64,000 nucleotides of DNA, taken from NCBI RefSeq assembly GCF_003201875.1, contig NZ_QJKD01000004.1, forward strand, positions 186,001-250,000, written 5' to 3'. The DNA comes from Hungatella effluvii (GTDB lineage: Bacteria; Bacillota; Clostridia; Lachnospirales; Lachnospiraceae). Position numbers and translations under genes: made by a program. The notes beneath the pieces were generated by a model, which searched no databases, had not been told where the DNA came from, and saw only the letters and a program-made list of their open reading frames with translations. Positions 1-8,609 of the stretch are shown here, one piece after another (the stretch's first letter is position 1; the number at the start of each line of letters is the position of its first letter).

Positions 1-2
1 TT

Positions 3-2213
3 AACCGGGCCATCAATGACATTCTGCTTCGGAATCCCGCTTACCGTACGGACCTTTATGATAAGTATCTTTCTCCTAGTGCGAATCAGATCCCTGCCTT
101 AACCAGGGAAGAGGCTGCATTTGTTGAAGCCGCGGATAATCCGATCCATATCTCCTACGATCCCTCCTTAGCCCCACTTTCCTACAGCAATGAAAAAGGC
201 GAATTTTGCGGTATCATGGCGGATATTTTCTCTCTGATTGGTGAGAAAAGCGGACTGAGCTTCCAGTTTGAAGCCCGTTCTGCTTTGGAATCTTTAAGTG
301 CATTAAAACGGGGGGAAACCGATGTGATCGCTGTTGCAGACGGAGATTATCTCTGGGATGAGCGGAATCATATGAATACCACTCTTCGCTTTCTGCATAC
401 TCCCAGTGCCATGATTACCAAGGGCGAGCGGCCGGATGTGAAGGTATTGGCACTTCCGGAGGGATATCAGCTCTCTGAGCGCGTGGCTCAAAACAACACG
501 GATAAGGAAATCCTTTATCTTGATACTGTCCAGGCGTGTTTTGATGCGGTTCTGGAAGGAAAAGCACAGGCAACCTATACCAACACACAGACAGCGAACT
601 ATATAATCAGTACCCCGGAATATGAAGAACTTCATATTACAACATTAACCCAGTATCCGAATGACCTCTGTATCGGCATATCAAAGTCTGCCGATTCCAG
701 CCTGTTTTCCATATTGGATAAGTATAGTCAGTATATGTCCAACGAAGAGATCGACTCTTTGCTGTTAAAAAATTCCGTTTCCGCCCGTCCAATTACGGTA
801 GAAGCGTTTGTCCGTCAGAATATCTGGCTGATAACCGGACTTGTGGCGGTTGTGTTCGGCTGTATCATTTTACTTTTATGCATCAATCTGTTTAATATGA
901 CACGCAGTAAGCGGCGCATACAAAATCTGCTTTATCGCGATGAACTGACGGGGTTAGATAATATTAACCGTTTTTATGTCCGGGCCAGAGAATTTCTCTC
1001 AGCGAAATCGAGTGAACACTATGCAGTCATCTACTGTGATATTGACCGTTTCAAGTTAATAAACGATACGTTTGGCTTTGAAGAGGGGGACAAAGTCCTG
1101 TGTGCATTTGGAGATATAACACAGCGGTTTGTTCAGGAAAAGGAGAGTTGTGCCCGGCTCTCGGCCGATAACTTTGTGATGCTTAAATATTACAAAGAGT
1201 GGGATATGCTTACCGCGCAATTGAAGAAAATCCAGACGGAATTGAATCAGTGGCGTAAAGACAGAGGGGTGATTCCTTACGAGATCGATATTTCCTTTGG
1301 CGCCTATCCTGCAGATATCGGAGAAAAGCAGGATATTAAACAGATGCTGGACCTTGCAAACTATGCCATGCACAGTGCAAAAACCGCGGCAGGGGGAAGC
1401 GTCGTTTTATACGATGAAGAGATGAGAAAGAAAGCGTTGATTGAACAGGAACTGGAGGGAAGACTGGCTGTTGCGATGGAACAGAGGGAATTTGAGGCGT
1501 ATTACCAGCCCAAGGTGGACATGAACACAAGAGCGATTGTTGGCTGTGAGGCCTTGGTGCGCTGGAATCATCCGGAACTGGGACTCCTAATGCCGAACTC
1601 TTTCGTTCCGTTCTTTGAGAAAAAAGGAATCATTACGGACGTGGATCTTTATATGTTTGATCAGGTTTGCCGTACAATCCGTACATGGCTGGATAAGGGA
1701 CTTCCGGTTGTCGCTGTCTCATGTAATTTTTCACAGCTGCATTTTGAACATACGGATTTAATCAAACAGATTTCTGAAATTGCCGACCGGTATCAAATCC
1801 CTCACCATCTGCTGGAGGTTGAGATTACAGAGAGCACGATTGCCAGCGTATCGGAAGGTGTAGCCTCTGTATTATTGATGCAGCTAAAGCAGCATGGGTT
1901 TCAGATTGCCATTGATGATTTCGGCTCCGGATACTCTTCGCTGGGGCAGCTCCAGAGTCTGAGAGCGGATGTTCTCAAACTGGACCGCAGCTTTGTATGC
2001 GCCGGGCTTCAGGGACCACGGGAGCAGATCGTCATTGAAAATCTGGTAAATATGGCCGTTGAGCTGGGAATGGAGGTCGTCTGTGAGGGGATGGAAACCG
2101 AAGCGCAGGTAAACGTACTTCGGGAGATTGGCTGTCGTATTGCCCAGGGCTATTACTTTTACCGCCCAATGCAGACAGATGCATTTGAGCGGCTGCTGAC
2201 CCCGGAAGCTTAG
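3..2213 (+). CDS. Periplasmic-sensor GGDEF-EAL c-di-GMP phosphodiesterase (5' partial)
   Basis: The reading frame is open from base 3, so the gene begins left of the window; the first visible ATG (216) lies inside a conserved domain and is not the start. Visible order: the end of a family-3 solute-binding-like sensor, one membrane helix (about residues 274-299 counted from base 3), a GGDEF domain, and an EAL domain. The GGDEF signature is replaced by Ser-Ala-Asp-Asn-Phe near residue 387, so cyclase activity is unlikely. The EAL domain keeps EAL near 516, the Asn in NFS, EITES, IDDFGSGYSS and the KLDRSF lysine, so it is probably an active c-di-GMP phosphodiesterase. Inferred role: an extracellular ligand controls c-di-GMP breakdown, with the degenerate GGDEF as a possible GTP-sensing module. 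Confidence 0.9.
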   Translation, partial: NRAINDILLRNPAYRTDLYDKYLSPSANQIPALTREEAAFVEAADNPIHISYDPSLAPLSYSNEKGEFCGIMADIFSLIGEKSGLSFQFEARSALESLSALKRGETDVIAVADGDYLWDERNHMNTTLRFLHTPSAMITKGERPDVKVLALPEGYQLSERVAQNNTDKEILYLDTVQACFDAVLEGKAQATYTNTQTANYIISTPEYEELHITTLTQYPNDLCIGISKSADSSLFSILDKYSQYMSNEEIDSLLLKNSVSARPITVEAFVRQNIWLITGLVAVVFGCIILLLCINLFNMTRSKRRIQNLLYRDELTGLDNINRFYVRAREFLSAKSSEHYAVIYCDIDRFKLINDTFGFEEGDKVLCAFGDITQRFVQEKESCARLSADNFVMLKYYKEWDMLTAQLKKIQTELNQWRKDRGVIPYEIDISFGAYPADIGEKQDIKQMLDLANYAMHSAKTAAGGSVVLYDEEMRKKALIEQELEGRLAVAMEQREFEAYYQPKVDMNTRAIVGCEALVRWNHPELGLLMPNSFVPFFEKKGIITDVDLYMFDQVCRTIRTWLDKGLPVVAVSCNFSQLHFEHTDLIKQISEIADRYQIPHHLLEVEITESTIASVSEGVASVLLMQLKQHGFQIAIDDFGSGYSSLGQLQSLRADVLKLDRSFVCAGLQGPREQIVIENLVNMAVELGMEVVCEGMETEAQVNVLREIGCRIAQGYYFYRPMQTDAFERLLTPEA

Positions 2214-2310
2214 CGCAGCTGATACGGGCAGCAGGAAATATCAAGAATTCCGAGACTCTGTCTGCTATAATGAAACAGACTGTGAAAACTCTGTTACAGT
2301 AGAATCGTAA

Positions 2311-2520
2311 TCACAGGCAGGAAAGTCCCGTGGAAACAGCCTGATTGTTGTTGAACACAACCTTGATGTGATGAAGCAGGCGGACTGGATTATCGACATT
2401 GGGCCTGACGGCGGTAAAAATGGCGGTGAAGTGGTTTTCGAAGGAGTTCCGGCAGATATGATACAGTCGGCAGAAACATTGACGGCTCAGTGTCTCCGTG
2501 CGTCATGCCGTAAGAATTAA
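2311..2520 (+). pseudogene. uvrA-like 3' remnant
   Basis: This frame reads GNSLIVVEHNLDVMKQADW and then IIDIGPDGGKNGG up to the stop at 2518. That is the C-terminal signature of UvrA-family ABC excinuclease proteins (VIEHNLDVIK...DLGPEGG). An in-frame stop at 2308 lies just upstream, there is no start codon, and no upstream UvrA sequence is present. Only about the last 60 residues of a roughly 750-950-residue protein survive. It is best read as the tail of a deleted uvrA or uvrA paralogue. Confidence 0.75.
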
Positions 2521-2542
2521 AATAATAGTCATGCAAATGCAG

Positions 2543-2576
2543 CCGCCAGGGGAATTTGAACCTGGCGGTTTCTTTT
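2543..2576 (+). terminator. Rho-independent terminator
   Basis: A perfect 8-bp stem, CCGCCAGG/CCTGGCGG, with a 10-nt loop is followed by TTTCTTTT. It follows the uvrA-like remnant and probably once ended that transcript. The rest of 2214-2762 outside this hairpin and the remnant shows nothing recognisable except the ribosome site of the next gene. Confidence 0.75.
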
Positions 2577-2762
2577 GCGGAAAAAGCATCCTGTGGAATA
2601 TCCGTTTTTTAGATTCTTTATTCTTTATCAGACTCTGCAGGCTTGAATTATCACTTCAATTTATATATAATGAAACAATACGGAAATGCAGATTTTTATT
2701 AGAAATGTGAATAAAATGAGAAGTACATGGCGTTACGATAACCAATTAAAGGAGACAGAAAA

Positions 2763-3716
2763 ATGAGAGTAAAAAAAATGGCTGCTGCGCTGATCTGTGC
2801 GGCACTGGTATCAGGTATGACGGGGATGACAGCGCTGGCTGTGGTAGAGACCAAAATTACTTCAGTATCCCTGGTGGTGGAGGCGGATATGGAGGTCGGA
2901 CAGAGTATTCAGGACCAGGAAATAGAAGTTACCCCGAAAAGTGATAAATATTCGGCAGGAGAGTATGAGTTCCAGAATACGGGATTTTCCTGGATGGAGG
3001 AGGATATACCGGTTGTCAAGGTGAGCGTCTACGCGGAAGACGGATATAAGTTCGCAGTATCGAAGGATAAGATCACATTGAAGGGTGCGACTCTTGTCGA
3101 CTACAACCGTGAGGATGAATCTCACACGCTGGTTATCACCATGCAGCTGCCGCCTCTGGCGGAGCAGACCTCTGCCATCGAACAGGCAGCCTGGACCTCT
3201 GTGACCGGAGTATCCTGGAGTCAGTCTGCAGGCGCGGGCAGCTATGAGGTAAAGCTATACCGGGATGGAAAGACTGTGGGTACAACGAAGACCATAGCAG
3301 GGACTTCCTACGACTTTTCCGCTGCCATGACTAAGGCAGGGACGTATTTCTATCGCGTTCGACCGGTTAACAGACTGAAACCGGAGAACAAGGGCGAATG
3401 GGTGGAATCTCCTTCCAGATATATTGACAGTGATGCGGCCGCAGCCATCTATCAGAATGGCAGCTCTGCAGGAGAATGGAAGCAGGATGAGGCCGGCTGG
3501 TGGTACAGAAACGGAGATGGAACCTACACGGTATCTAACTGGCAGCAGATTGACGGAGCGTGGTATTTCTTTAATGAACAGGGATATATGGCTACCGGCT
3601 GGGTGGAATGGAACGGTACCCGGTATTACTGTGACCCTGCCAGCGGAAAGATGCTGGTGAGTGCAGCAACGCCAGACGGTCATACCGTGGGAGCCGACGG
3701 AGCTCTGGTTCAGTAA
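2763..3716 (+). CDS. Secreted protein with Fn3-like domain and cell-wall-binding repeats
   Basis: 317 residues. An AAAGGAGA ribosome site precedes the ATG. Residues 1 to about 26 form a signal peptide ending in ALA, so the product is exported. The middle (about 130-220) resembles a fibronectin-III-like fold (VTGVSWSQ...YEVKLYRDGK...YFYRVRPVN). The C-terminus holds choline-binding-type wall repeats of the CW_binding_1 kind (GWWYRNGDGTY, GAWYFFNEQGYMATGW, GTRYYCDPASGKM). Proteins of this build are non-covalently attached surface proteins. No catalytic motif is visible, so an adhesive or structural role is only inference. It lies 52 bp upstream of the next signalling gene on the same strand. Confidence 0.85.
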   Translation: MRVKKMAAALICAALVSGMTGMTALAVVETKITSVSLVVEADMEVGQSIQDQEIEVTPKSDKYSAGEYEFQNTGFSWMEEDIPVVKVSVYAEDGYKFAVSKDKITLKGATLVDYNREDESHTLVITMQLPPLAEQTSAIEQAAWTSVTGVSWSQSAGAGSYEVKLYRDGKTVGTTKTIAGTSYDFSAAMTKAGTYFYRVRPVNRLKPENKGEWVESPSRYIDSDAAAAIYQNGSSAGEWKQDEAGWWYRNGDGTYTVSNWQQIDGAWYFFNEQGYMATGWVEWNGTRYYCDPASGKMLVSAATPDGHTVGADGALVQ

Positions 3717-3768
3717 TGCAGATACAATAGAGAAAGAACGGATGCCTGTTCTTGGGAGGTAATGCGAT

Positions 3769-6714
3769 ATGCCGCAAAACAGCTTGCAGCCTGGCCTGCC
3801 ATTGATTGTCATGGTGGCGGATTCAGCAAAAAAGGTTAGATATGTACATGATGAGATGCAGAATTTTCTGGATTATCCCGTGTCTCAGTGTTTCGGCAGG
3901 GATCTTTCAGAAATTATCTGGGATGTTGCAGAACACCGGCTGAATTTTACGACGGATGAGAGGGAGCGAGAGCTGTTTTTTTCCAGGGGGGGCGAAGAGT
4001 ACCGCCTGACAGTTCAGAGGCTTGATTACGGCCGGGATAACTCCATGCCGGAAATTACCGTTATACTCCAAAAGAATGGGGACAGGGAAAAGAGGGAGCT
4101 GGAACTGCTCCGCCAGTCCAGAATTGATCCCCTGACCGGTCTTTTAAACCGCGCGTCATGTCTGCAGGAGATCAACGATCTTCTAAATGAAAACGGCCTG
4201 AAAGAAAGCGCGCTTCTCATCATCGATGTGGATAATTTTAAAAATATTAATGATACCTTCGGCCATATGTACGGCGATAAGGTGTTGGCGGGGATTGCGT
4301 ACAAACTGAGAAGTATTTTCGAGGAGGAAGCCATAGTAGGCCGCCTGGGCGGAGACGAGTTCCTGGTTTTCCTGTTTCATATTTTGGATGAGACTGCGGT
4401 ATACCAAAAGGCCGGGATTGTTGCCAGAGCGCTTCAGACCATTCAGGAGGAGGGCGATAACCGGGTTACGGTCAGCAATTCCATCGGTATAGCCTTCAGT
4501 CCGCGCCATGGCACCAGATTTCAGGAGCTGTATGTGAAGGCAGATACAGCCCTGCGGTATGCGAAACAGTCAGGGAGGTCCTGCTACAGCGTATTTGGAG
4601 ATAAGATATCCAATGTCCTTCCCCTGCAGTATGTGAACCGGGAGTGGCTTCTCGATGAGCTGGAGGAAATTGTCTATATCAGCGATATTCAGGATTACAC
4701 GCTGCTCTATGTAAATCGGGTGGGGCGGGAACAGTTCGGCATGAAGCTGGAAGACTTTGAAAAAAAGAAATGCTACCAGATGCTGCAGGGGAGAAATACT
4801 CCGTGTCCGTTCTGCAATAATGCAAAGCTGATGAAAGAGAAATTCACCACGTGGGAGTATGAGAATCCGTATCTGAAAAAGTACTTCATAGTAAAGGATA
4901 AGCTGGTGGAGTGGAATAGCCGGCCGGTGCGTATGGAGATCGCCGTGGATGTGGGAAACCGGCTGATCGGGGATCATGCTACAACCGCGAAATACCATAT
5001 GGAGACAGTGATGCTCGAGAGTCTGAGAACGCTGAACAGTTCGGATGACCTGGAATCTGGTATTAACCATATTCTGGAACTGATCACGCGGTTTTACGAT
5101 GGAGAACGGTCTTATATTGTTGAGATTGACCGTGAGCACGGATATGCCCACAATACCTATGAATGGTGCAGGGAAGGGGTGCCTGCTCAGAAGGCTTCTC
5201 TGCAGAATATTGCTCTCGATGCGATTCCTTATATCTTTGAGACCTTCAACAGGAAGCAGCATCTGATTATCTCGCAGGTGGAAGAGTTAAAATACACGTA
5301 TCCCAGTGAGTACCAGTACCTGATGAGGCGGAGTGCTCACAGCCTGTTTGCCGTACCGTTTGAAGATGAGACTGCTTTTTCGGGATATATTGGAGTGGAT
5401 AACCCGAATATTAATCAGGATACCATCCGCCTTTTGGATACCATTGCCTATAATATTGCAAATGAGATCAAAAAGAGACGTCTTTACGAACGGCTGGAGT
5501 TTGAGGCCGGGCACGATACCTTAAGCGGCCTGCTAAACAGGAGCAGCTTTGTCCGTTACCAGAACGATATACAGAAAAAATACGGAGAGTCATGTGGAAT
5601 CATCACTGCGGATATCAATGGACTGAAACAGCTCAATCAGGATTTTGGTCATTCCAGGGGAGACGAAACTATCATTGCCGTAACCGGAATTATGCGTTCC
5701 TGCTTTCCGGAAGGCGAAATTTTCCGGCTGAGCGGGGATGAATTTGTAATTGTTGTCATGAATATGGCGTATAAGAGTTTTATGAAGCTTGTTAAGCATA
5801 TGGGGCTGGAGCTGGACTCAAAGACTTCTAACGGGGTGTCATTAGGAACTACCTGGGTGGAACACTTAACCGATTTCGATATGCTCCTGCACCATGCAGA
5901 AGAACTGATGCTGGTGAATAAACAGCTTTACTATAAGAACAGCGATGAAGTTCGCAAACACTATTCCCCGGAGGGTCTTAAGCTATTGGTTCATGATGTG
6001 GAGCAGGGATATTACAGGCTCTATCTCCAGCCTAAGATTAATCCGGAGACGGGAACTGTACATTCCGTGGAAGCGTTATCGCGTTACCAGGCTCCGGGTC
6101 ATGATCTGCAGTCTCCGGTTAAATTTGTATCGCTTCTGGAAAAAATGAAGCTTATCCGTTATCTGGATTTTTATATGCTGGAGGAGGTATTCCGGCTCCT
6201 GTCCAGATGGAAATCGGAAGGAAAACCATTGATTCCCGTGTCCGTTAATTTCTCCCGTATTACGCTTCTGGAGAGTGACTTATTCCAGATGCTTACGGAG
6301 ATTAAGAGCAAATACGACGTTCCATGCGACATGGTTATGATAGAAATCACGGAAAGCATCGGAGATATGGAACATAAGGTGATTGAAGCCATCGGATCAA
6401 AGCTTCGGAAGGCGGGATTCCGCATTTCTCTGGACGACTTCGGTGCGGATTATGCCAACATGTCAATTCTTTCTATCATGCATTTTGACGAATTAAAGCT
6501 GGACAAGTCGCTGGTTGAAAATCTGGTAGAGAGTGAGAAGAATCAGATCATTGTCAGGTGTATCATCGAGATGTGCCGCAGCCTTCATGTGGACTGTGTG
6601 GCGGAAGGGGTCGAGTCCAGGGAACAGCTGGAGCTGTTAAAAGACTATGGCTGCACCACCATCCAGGGCTATTATTACAGCAAGCCCGTGGAGGCAGAGC
6701 AGTTTTCCATATAG
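3769..6714 (+). CDS. Multidomain GGDEF/PAS/GAF/GGDEF/EAL c-di-GMP protein
   Basis: 981 residues with no obvious membrane segment; GGGAGGT precedes the ATG. Domains in order: N-terminal sensor region (1-110), first GGDEF domain with an intact GGDEF at 194-198, a PAS-like domain with a C335-x10-C346-x2-C349 motif, a GAF domain (about 420-560), a second diguanylate cyclase domain with SGDEF at 655-659, and a C-terminal EAL domain (EAL from residue 768, EITES, DDFGADYAN, KLDKS, AEGVES). It therefore carries two cyclase-type domains and one phosphodiesterase domain in a single soluble chain. The Cys-containing PAS recurs in the protein at 15914-19690. Whether net activity is synthesis or hydrolysis cannot be read from sequence. 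Confidence 0.9.
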   Translation: MPQNSLQPGLPLIVMVADSAKKVRYVHDEMQNFLDYPVSQCFGRDLSEIIWDVAEHRLNFTTDERERELFFSRGGEEYRLTVQRLDYGRDNSMPEITVILQKNGDREKRELELLRQSRIDPLTGLLNRASCLQEINDLLNENGLKESALLIIDVDNFKNINDTFGHMYGDKVLAGIAYKLRSIFEEEAIVGRLGGDEFLVFLFHILDETAVYQKAGIVARALQTIQEEGDNRVTVSNSIGIAFSPRHGTRFQELYVKADTALRYAKQSGRSCYSVFGDKISNVLPLQYVNREWLLDELEEIVYISDIQDYTLLYVNRVGREQFGMKLEDFEKKKCYQMLQGRNTPCPFCNNAKLMKEKFTTWEYENPYLKKYFIVKDKLVEWNSRPVRMEIAVDVGNRLIGDHATTAKYHMETVMLESLRTLNSSDDLESGINHILELITRFYDGERSYIVEIDREHGYAHNTYEWCREGVPAQKASLQNIALDAIPYIFETFNRKQHLIISQVEELKYTYPSEYQYLMRRSAHSLFAVPFEDETAFSGYIGVDNPNINQDTIRLLDTIAYNIANEIKKRRLYERLEFEAGHDTLSGLLNRSSFVRYQNDIQKKYGESCGIITADINGLKQLNQDFGHSRGDETIIAVTGIMRSCFPEGEIFRLSGDEFVIVVMNMAYKSFMKLVKHMGLELDSKTSNGVSLGTTWVEHLTDFDMLLHHAEELMLVNKQLYYKNSDEVRKHYSPEGLKLLVHDVEQGYYRLYLQPKINPETGTVHSVEALSRYQAPGHDLQSPVKFVSLLEKMKLIRYLDFYMLEEVFRLLSRWKSEGKPLIPVSVNFSRITLLESDLFQMLTEIKSKYDVPCDMVMIEITESIGDMEHKVIEAIGSKLRKAGFRISLDDFGADYANMSILSIMHFDELKLDKSLVENLVESEKNQIIVRCIIEMCRSLHVDCVAEGVESREQLELLKDYGCTTIQGYYYSKPVEAEQFSI

Positions 6715-6781
6715 GCTTAAAACCAGAACCAGTCGAAGGAATCCCATTCCTTCTCCAGCTCGGATATCAGTGTTGCGTTAA

Positions 6782-6816
6782 AACAGGGCGGGCCGTCTTT
6801 ATACGGCCTGCCCTGT
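6782..6816. terminator. Convergent-gene hairpin terminator
   Basis: AACAGGGC and GGGCCGT pair with ACGGCC and GCCCTGTT to form a strong hairpin between the EAL-domain gene (+) and hsp20 (-). On the minus strand it is followed by a short T run, so it most clearly ends hsp20 transcription. On the plus strand a U run is lacking. Confidence 0.55.
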
Positions 6817-6854
6817 TCAGGAACGGAGGACTTTTTCGTTCCGGGATTTGCCTG

Positions 6855-7283
6855 TTATTCGATTAAGATGCGGTGAGATTCCTCTACCTGTTTCTGCGTG
6901 GCTTTTGGAAATTCCAGATGCAGGATACCGTCCTCGAAACGGGCCTTCATATCTTCCTGTTTCACACCCTCGCCGACATAGAAGCTTCTCTGGCATGAGC
7001 CGCTGTAACGTTCCTGGCGAACGTACTTACCGGTTTTTTCGTCCTTTTCGCATCGTTCCATACCGCGTTCGGCGGATATGGTTACATAGCCGTCACGAAG
7101 GTTAACGGTGATCTCTTCTTTTTTGAATCCGGGCAGATCCATATCGAGTTCATAACCGGTGTCACTCTCTCTAATATCGGTCTTCATCAGATTCTTTTCC
7201 CGTTTCCCGAAAATCGGGCTCTTGAAAGCATCTTCCATAAAGTCGTCAAATAAGTTCTCTCCAAAAATACTAGGCATCATCAT
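6855..7283 (-). CDS. hsp20: Small heat shock protein Hsp20 (alpha-crystallin family)
   Basis: 142 residues, typical for the family. It is an ATP-independent holdase that binds unfolding proteins in the cytoplasm as oligomers. The alpha-crystallin domain runs from about 35 to 130 (ETGYELDMDLPGFKKEEI-type strand with DLPG, then VTISAE and GILHLEFPK). A short C-terminal tail ends in ILIE, resembling the I-x-I anchoring motif. The start has three consecutive ATG codons preceded by AGGAGGAATGACTT. Upstream lie a consensus promoter and a CIRCE operator, so HrcA control is expected. Confidence 0.93.
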   Translation of the reverse strand: MMMPSIFGENLFDDFMEDAFKSPIFGKREKNLMKTDIRESDTGYELDMDLPGFKKEEITVNLRDGYVTISAERGMERCEKDEKTGKYVRQERYSGSCQRSFYVGEGVKQEDMKARFEDGILHLEFPKATQKQVEESHRILIE

Positions 7284-7398
7284 AAGTCATTCCTCCTAAC
7301 TTGAATTTCTTATATGTGTTGACACCTTGTCGGCAGCACATATATGGTTAAAAGTCGGCCACCTTTTTCCATGTGGTACTCCTTTTTGTTACAATTAC

Positions 7399-7427
7399 GT
7401 TATAGCACCGATTGTTAGCACTGTCAA
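7399..7427 (-). promoter_or_regulatory. SigmaA promoter of hsp20
   Basis: On the minus strand TTGACA (7427-7422), a 17-nt spacer and TATAAC (7404-7399) form a near-perfect vegetative promoter. The -35 lies inside the CIRCE element, as expected for HrcA repression. The leader is about 105 nt. Confidence 0.85.
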
Positions 7428-7441
7428 TACGAGAGTGCTAA
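7415..7441. promoter_or_regulatory. CIRCE operator (HrcA binding site)
   Basis: TTAGCACTG, a 9-nt spacer, then GAGTGCTAA. This matches the canonical CIRCE inverted repeat TTAGCACTC-N9-GAGTGCTAA in 17 of 18 arm positions. It overlaps the -35 box of the hsp20 promoter. Confidence 0.92.
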
Positions 7442-7551
7442 TTTTATGCTTTTTTCACAGAAAATTCATATTGTAAATACAATTCAGAGAGACAACCTGA
7501 TACTGACCGTTATTAACAGAAAAATAATTGTCTAAAATGGAAGGCATGAAC

Positions 7552-7580
7552 TTGTATGAATGGATAAACTATCATATAAT
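7552..7580 (+). promoter_or_regulatory. Promoter of the exonuclease gene
   Basis: TTGTAT at 7552-7557, a 17-nt spacer, and a perfect TATAAT at 7575-7580. The predicted start is about 12 nt upstream of the AAAGGAGA ribosome site, giving a very short leader. Confidence 0.65.
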
Positions 7581-7598
7581 AGCACAAAGGAGAATTTT

Positions 7599-8591
7599 AT
7601 GAAGAATTATATTGTACTGGATTTGGAATGGAATCAGAGCCCTGACGGAAAAGAGGGGACGATTGACCATTTTCCTTTTGAAATTATAGAAATCGGAGCA
7701 GTCCGCCTGGATGAAGAATTAATGGAGACCGGACAGTTCCGCCGCCTGATCCGGCCGCGGGTCTATCCCCAGATCCACTACAGGATCTCAGAGGTAACCC
7801 ATATGGATACGGCCGAGCTGGAGCGAAACGGAGAGACTTTTGAGGCGGCCATCCGGGACTTTCTTGAATGGTGCGGAGACGACTGCGTGTTCTGTACCTG
7901 GGGGTCCATGGACTTGACGGAGCTGCAGCGAAACATGGCGTATTACGGCGTGGAGATTCCTTTCGATAAACCCCTTCTCTATTACGATGTCCAGAAGCTC
8001 TACAGCCTCCTTCAGGGAGACGGAAAGCAGAAGCAGTCGCTGGACATTACGGTAGAGGAACTGGGGATCAGGGAGGACCGTCCCTTTCACCGAGCGCTGG
8101 ACGATGCCTATTACACGGGGCGTGTTATGGCAGCCATGGACTTTGAACGGGTGATGGAATACTGGTCCACCGATTATTACCGGCTGCCTGAGAGTAAGGA
8201 GGAGGAGGTCTATCTCGTATTTCCCGGATACTCTAAATACATTTCAAGGACCTTTGAGACGAAAGAGGAGGCTATTGCGGACAAGACCGTTACAGACCTG
8301 ATCTGCTACCGCTGTAACCGTATGCTCAGAAAAAAGGTACGTTGGTTTTCCGTAAACCAGAAGTTTTACTTTGCCCTGGGCGTCTGTCCGGAGCATGGAT
8401 ACCTGAAAGGGAAGATCCGTATGAAGCGCAGTGACGACGGACGAGTCTACGCTGTAAAGACCATGAAACTGGTAGACGAGGAGGGCGCGCGGCAGATCGG
8501 CGAGAAGAAGGAAGAAGCTAAAAAAAAGCGCATTGAGAAAACAAAGCACAGAAAACAGAAGACGAATACAAAAATGCGGGGAAGCGATTAA
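7599..8591 (+). CDS. DEDDh-family 3'-5' exonuclease
   Basis: 330 residues. The start at 7599 is chosen because AAAGGAGAATTTT precedes it; an upstream in-frame ATG at 7560 overlaps the promoter. Exonuclease motif I (VLDLEWN, Asp and Glu) is at the N-terminus, Exo II near FCTWGSMDL, and Exo III as HRALDDAYYT (His and Asp) near residue 165. These give the DEDDh set seen in KapD/ERI1-like and DnaQ-like nucleases. A C-terminal part (about 225-330) has a Cys pair (CYRC) and a very basic tail, suggesting RNA or DNA binding. The gene converges on the response regulator gene at 8588 with overlapping stop codons. Confidence 0.88.
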   Translation: MKNYIVLDLEWNQSPDGKEGTIDHFPFEIIEIGAVRLDEELMETGQFRRLIRPRVYPQIHYRISEVTHMDTAELERNGETFEAAIRDFLEWCGDDCVFCTWGSMDLTELQRNMAYYGVEIPFDKPLLYYDVQKLYSLLQGDGKQKQSLDITVEELGIREDRPFHRALDDAYYTGRVMAAMDFERVMEYWSTDYYRLPESKEEEVYLVFPGYSKYISRTFETKEEAIADKTVTDLICYRCNRMLRKKVRWFSVNQKFYFALGVCPEHGYLKGKIRMKRSDDGRVYAVKTMKLVDEEGARQIGEKKEEAKKKRIEKTKHRKQKTNTKMRGSD

Positions 8592-8609
8592 TTTTCGCTT
8601 TCCCGCATT
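8573..8609. terminator. Bidirectional terminator-like hairpin spanning both stop codons
   Basis: AATGCGGGGAAGCGA pairs with TCGCTTTCCCGCATT across a 7-nt loop. The loop and stem contain the stop codons of the exonuclease (+) and the response regulator (-). There is no long U run, so it may act as an mRNA end-protecting hairpin rather than a classical terminator. Confidence 0.55.

Noticed and set aside
3255..3812. A 185-codon antisense frame opposite the wall-binding protein gene
   Set aside because: Composition follows the opposite-strand codon pattern and no motif is present.
4570..5262. A 230-codon antisense frame opposite the GGDEF/EAL gene
   Set aside because: Fully contained within a gene whose domains are intact; no independent support.
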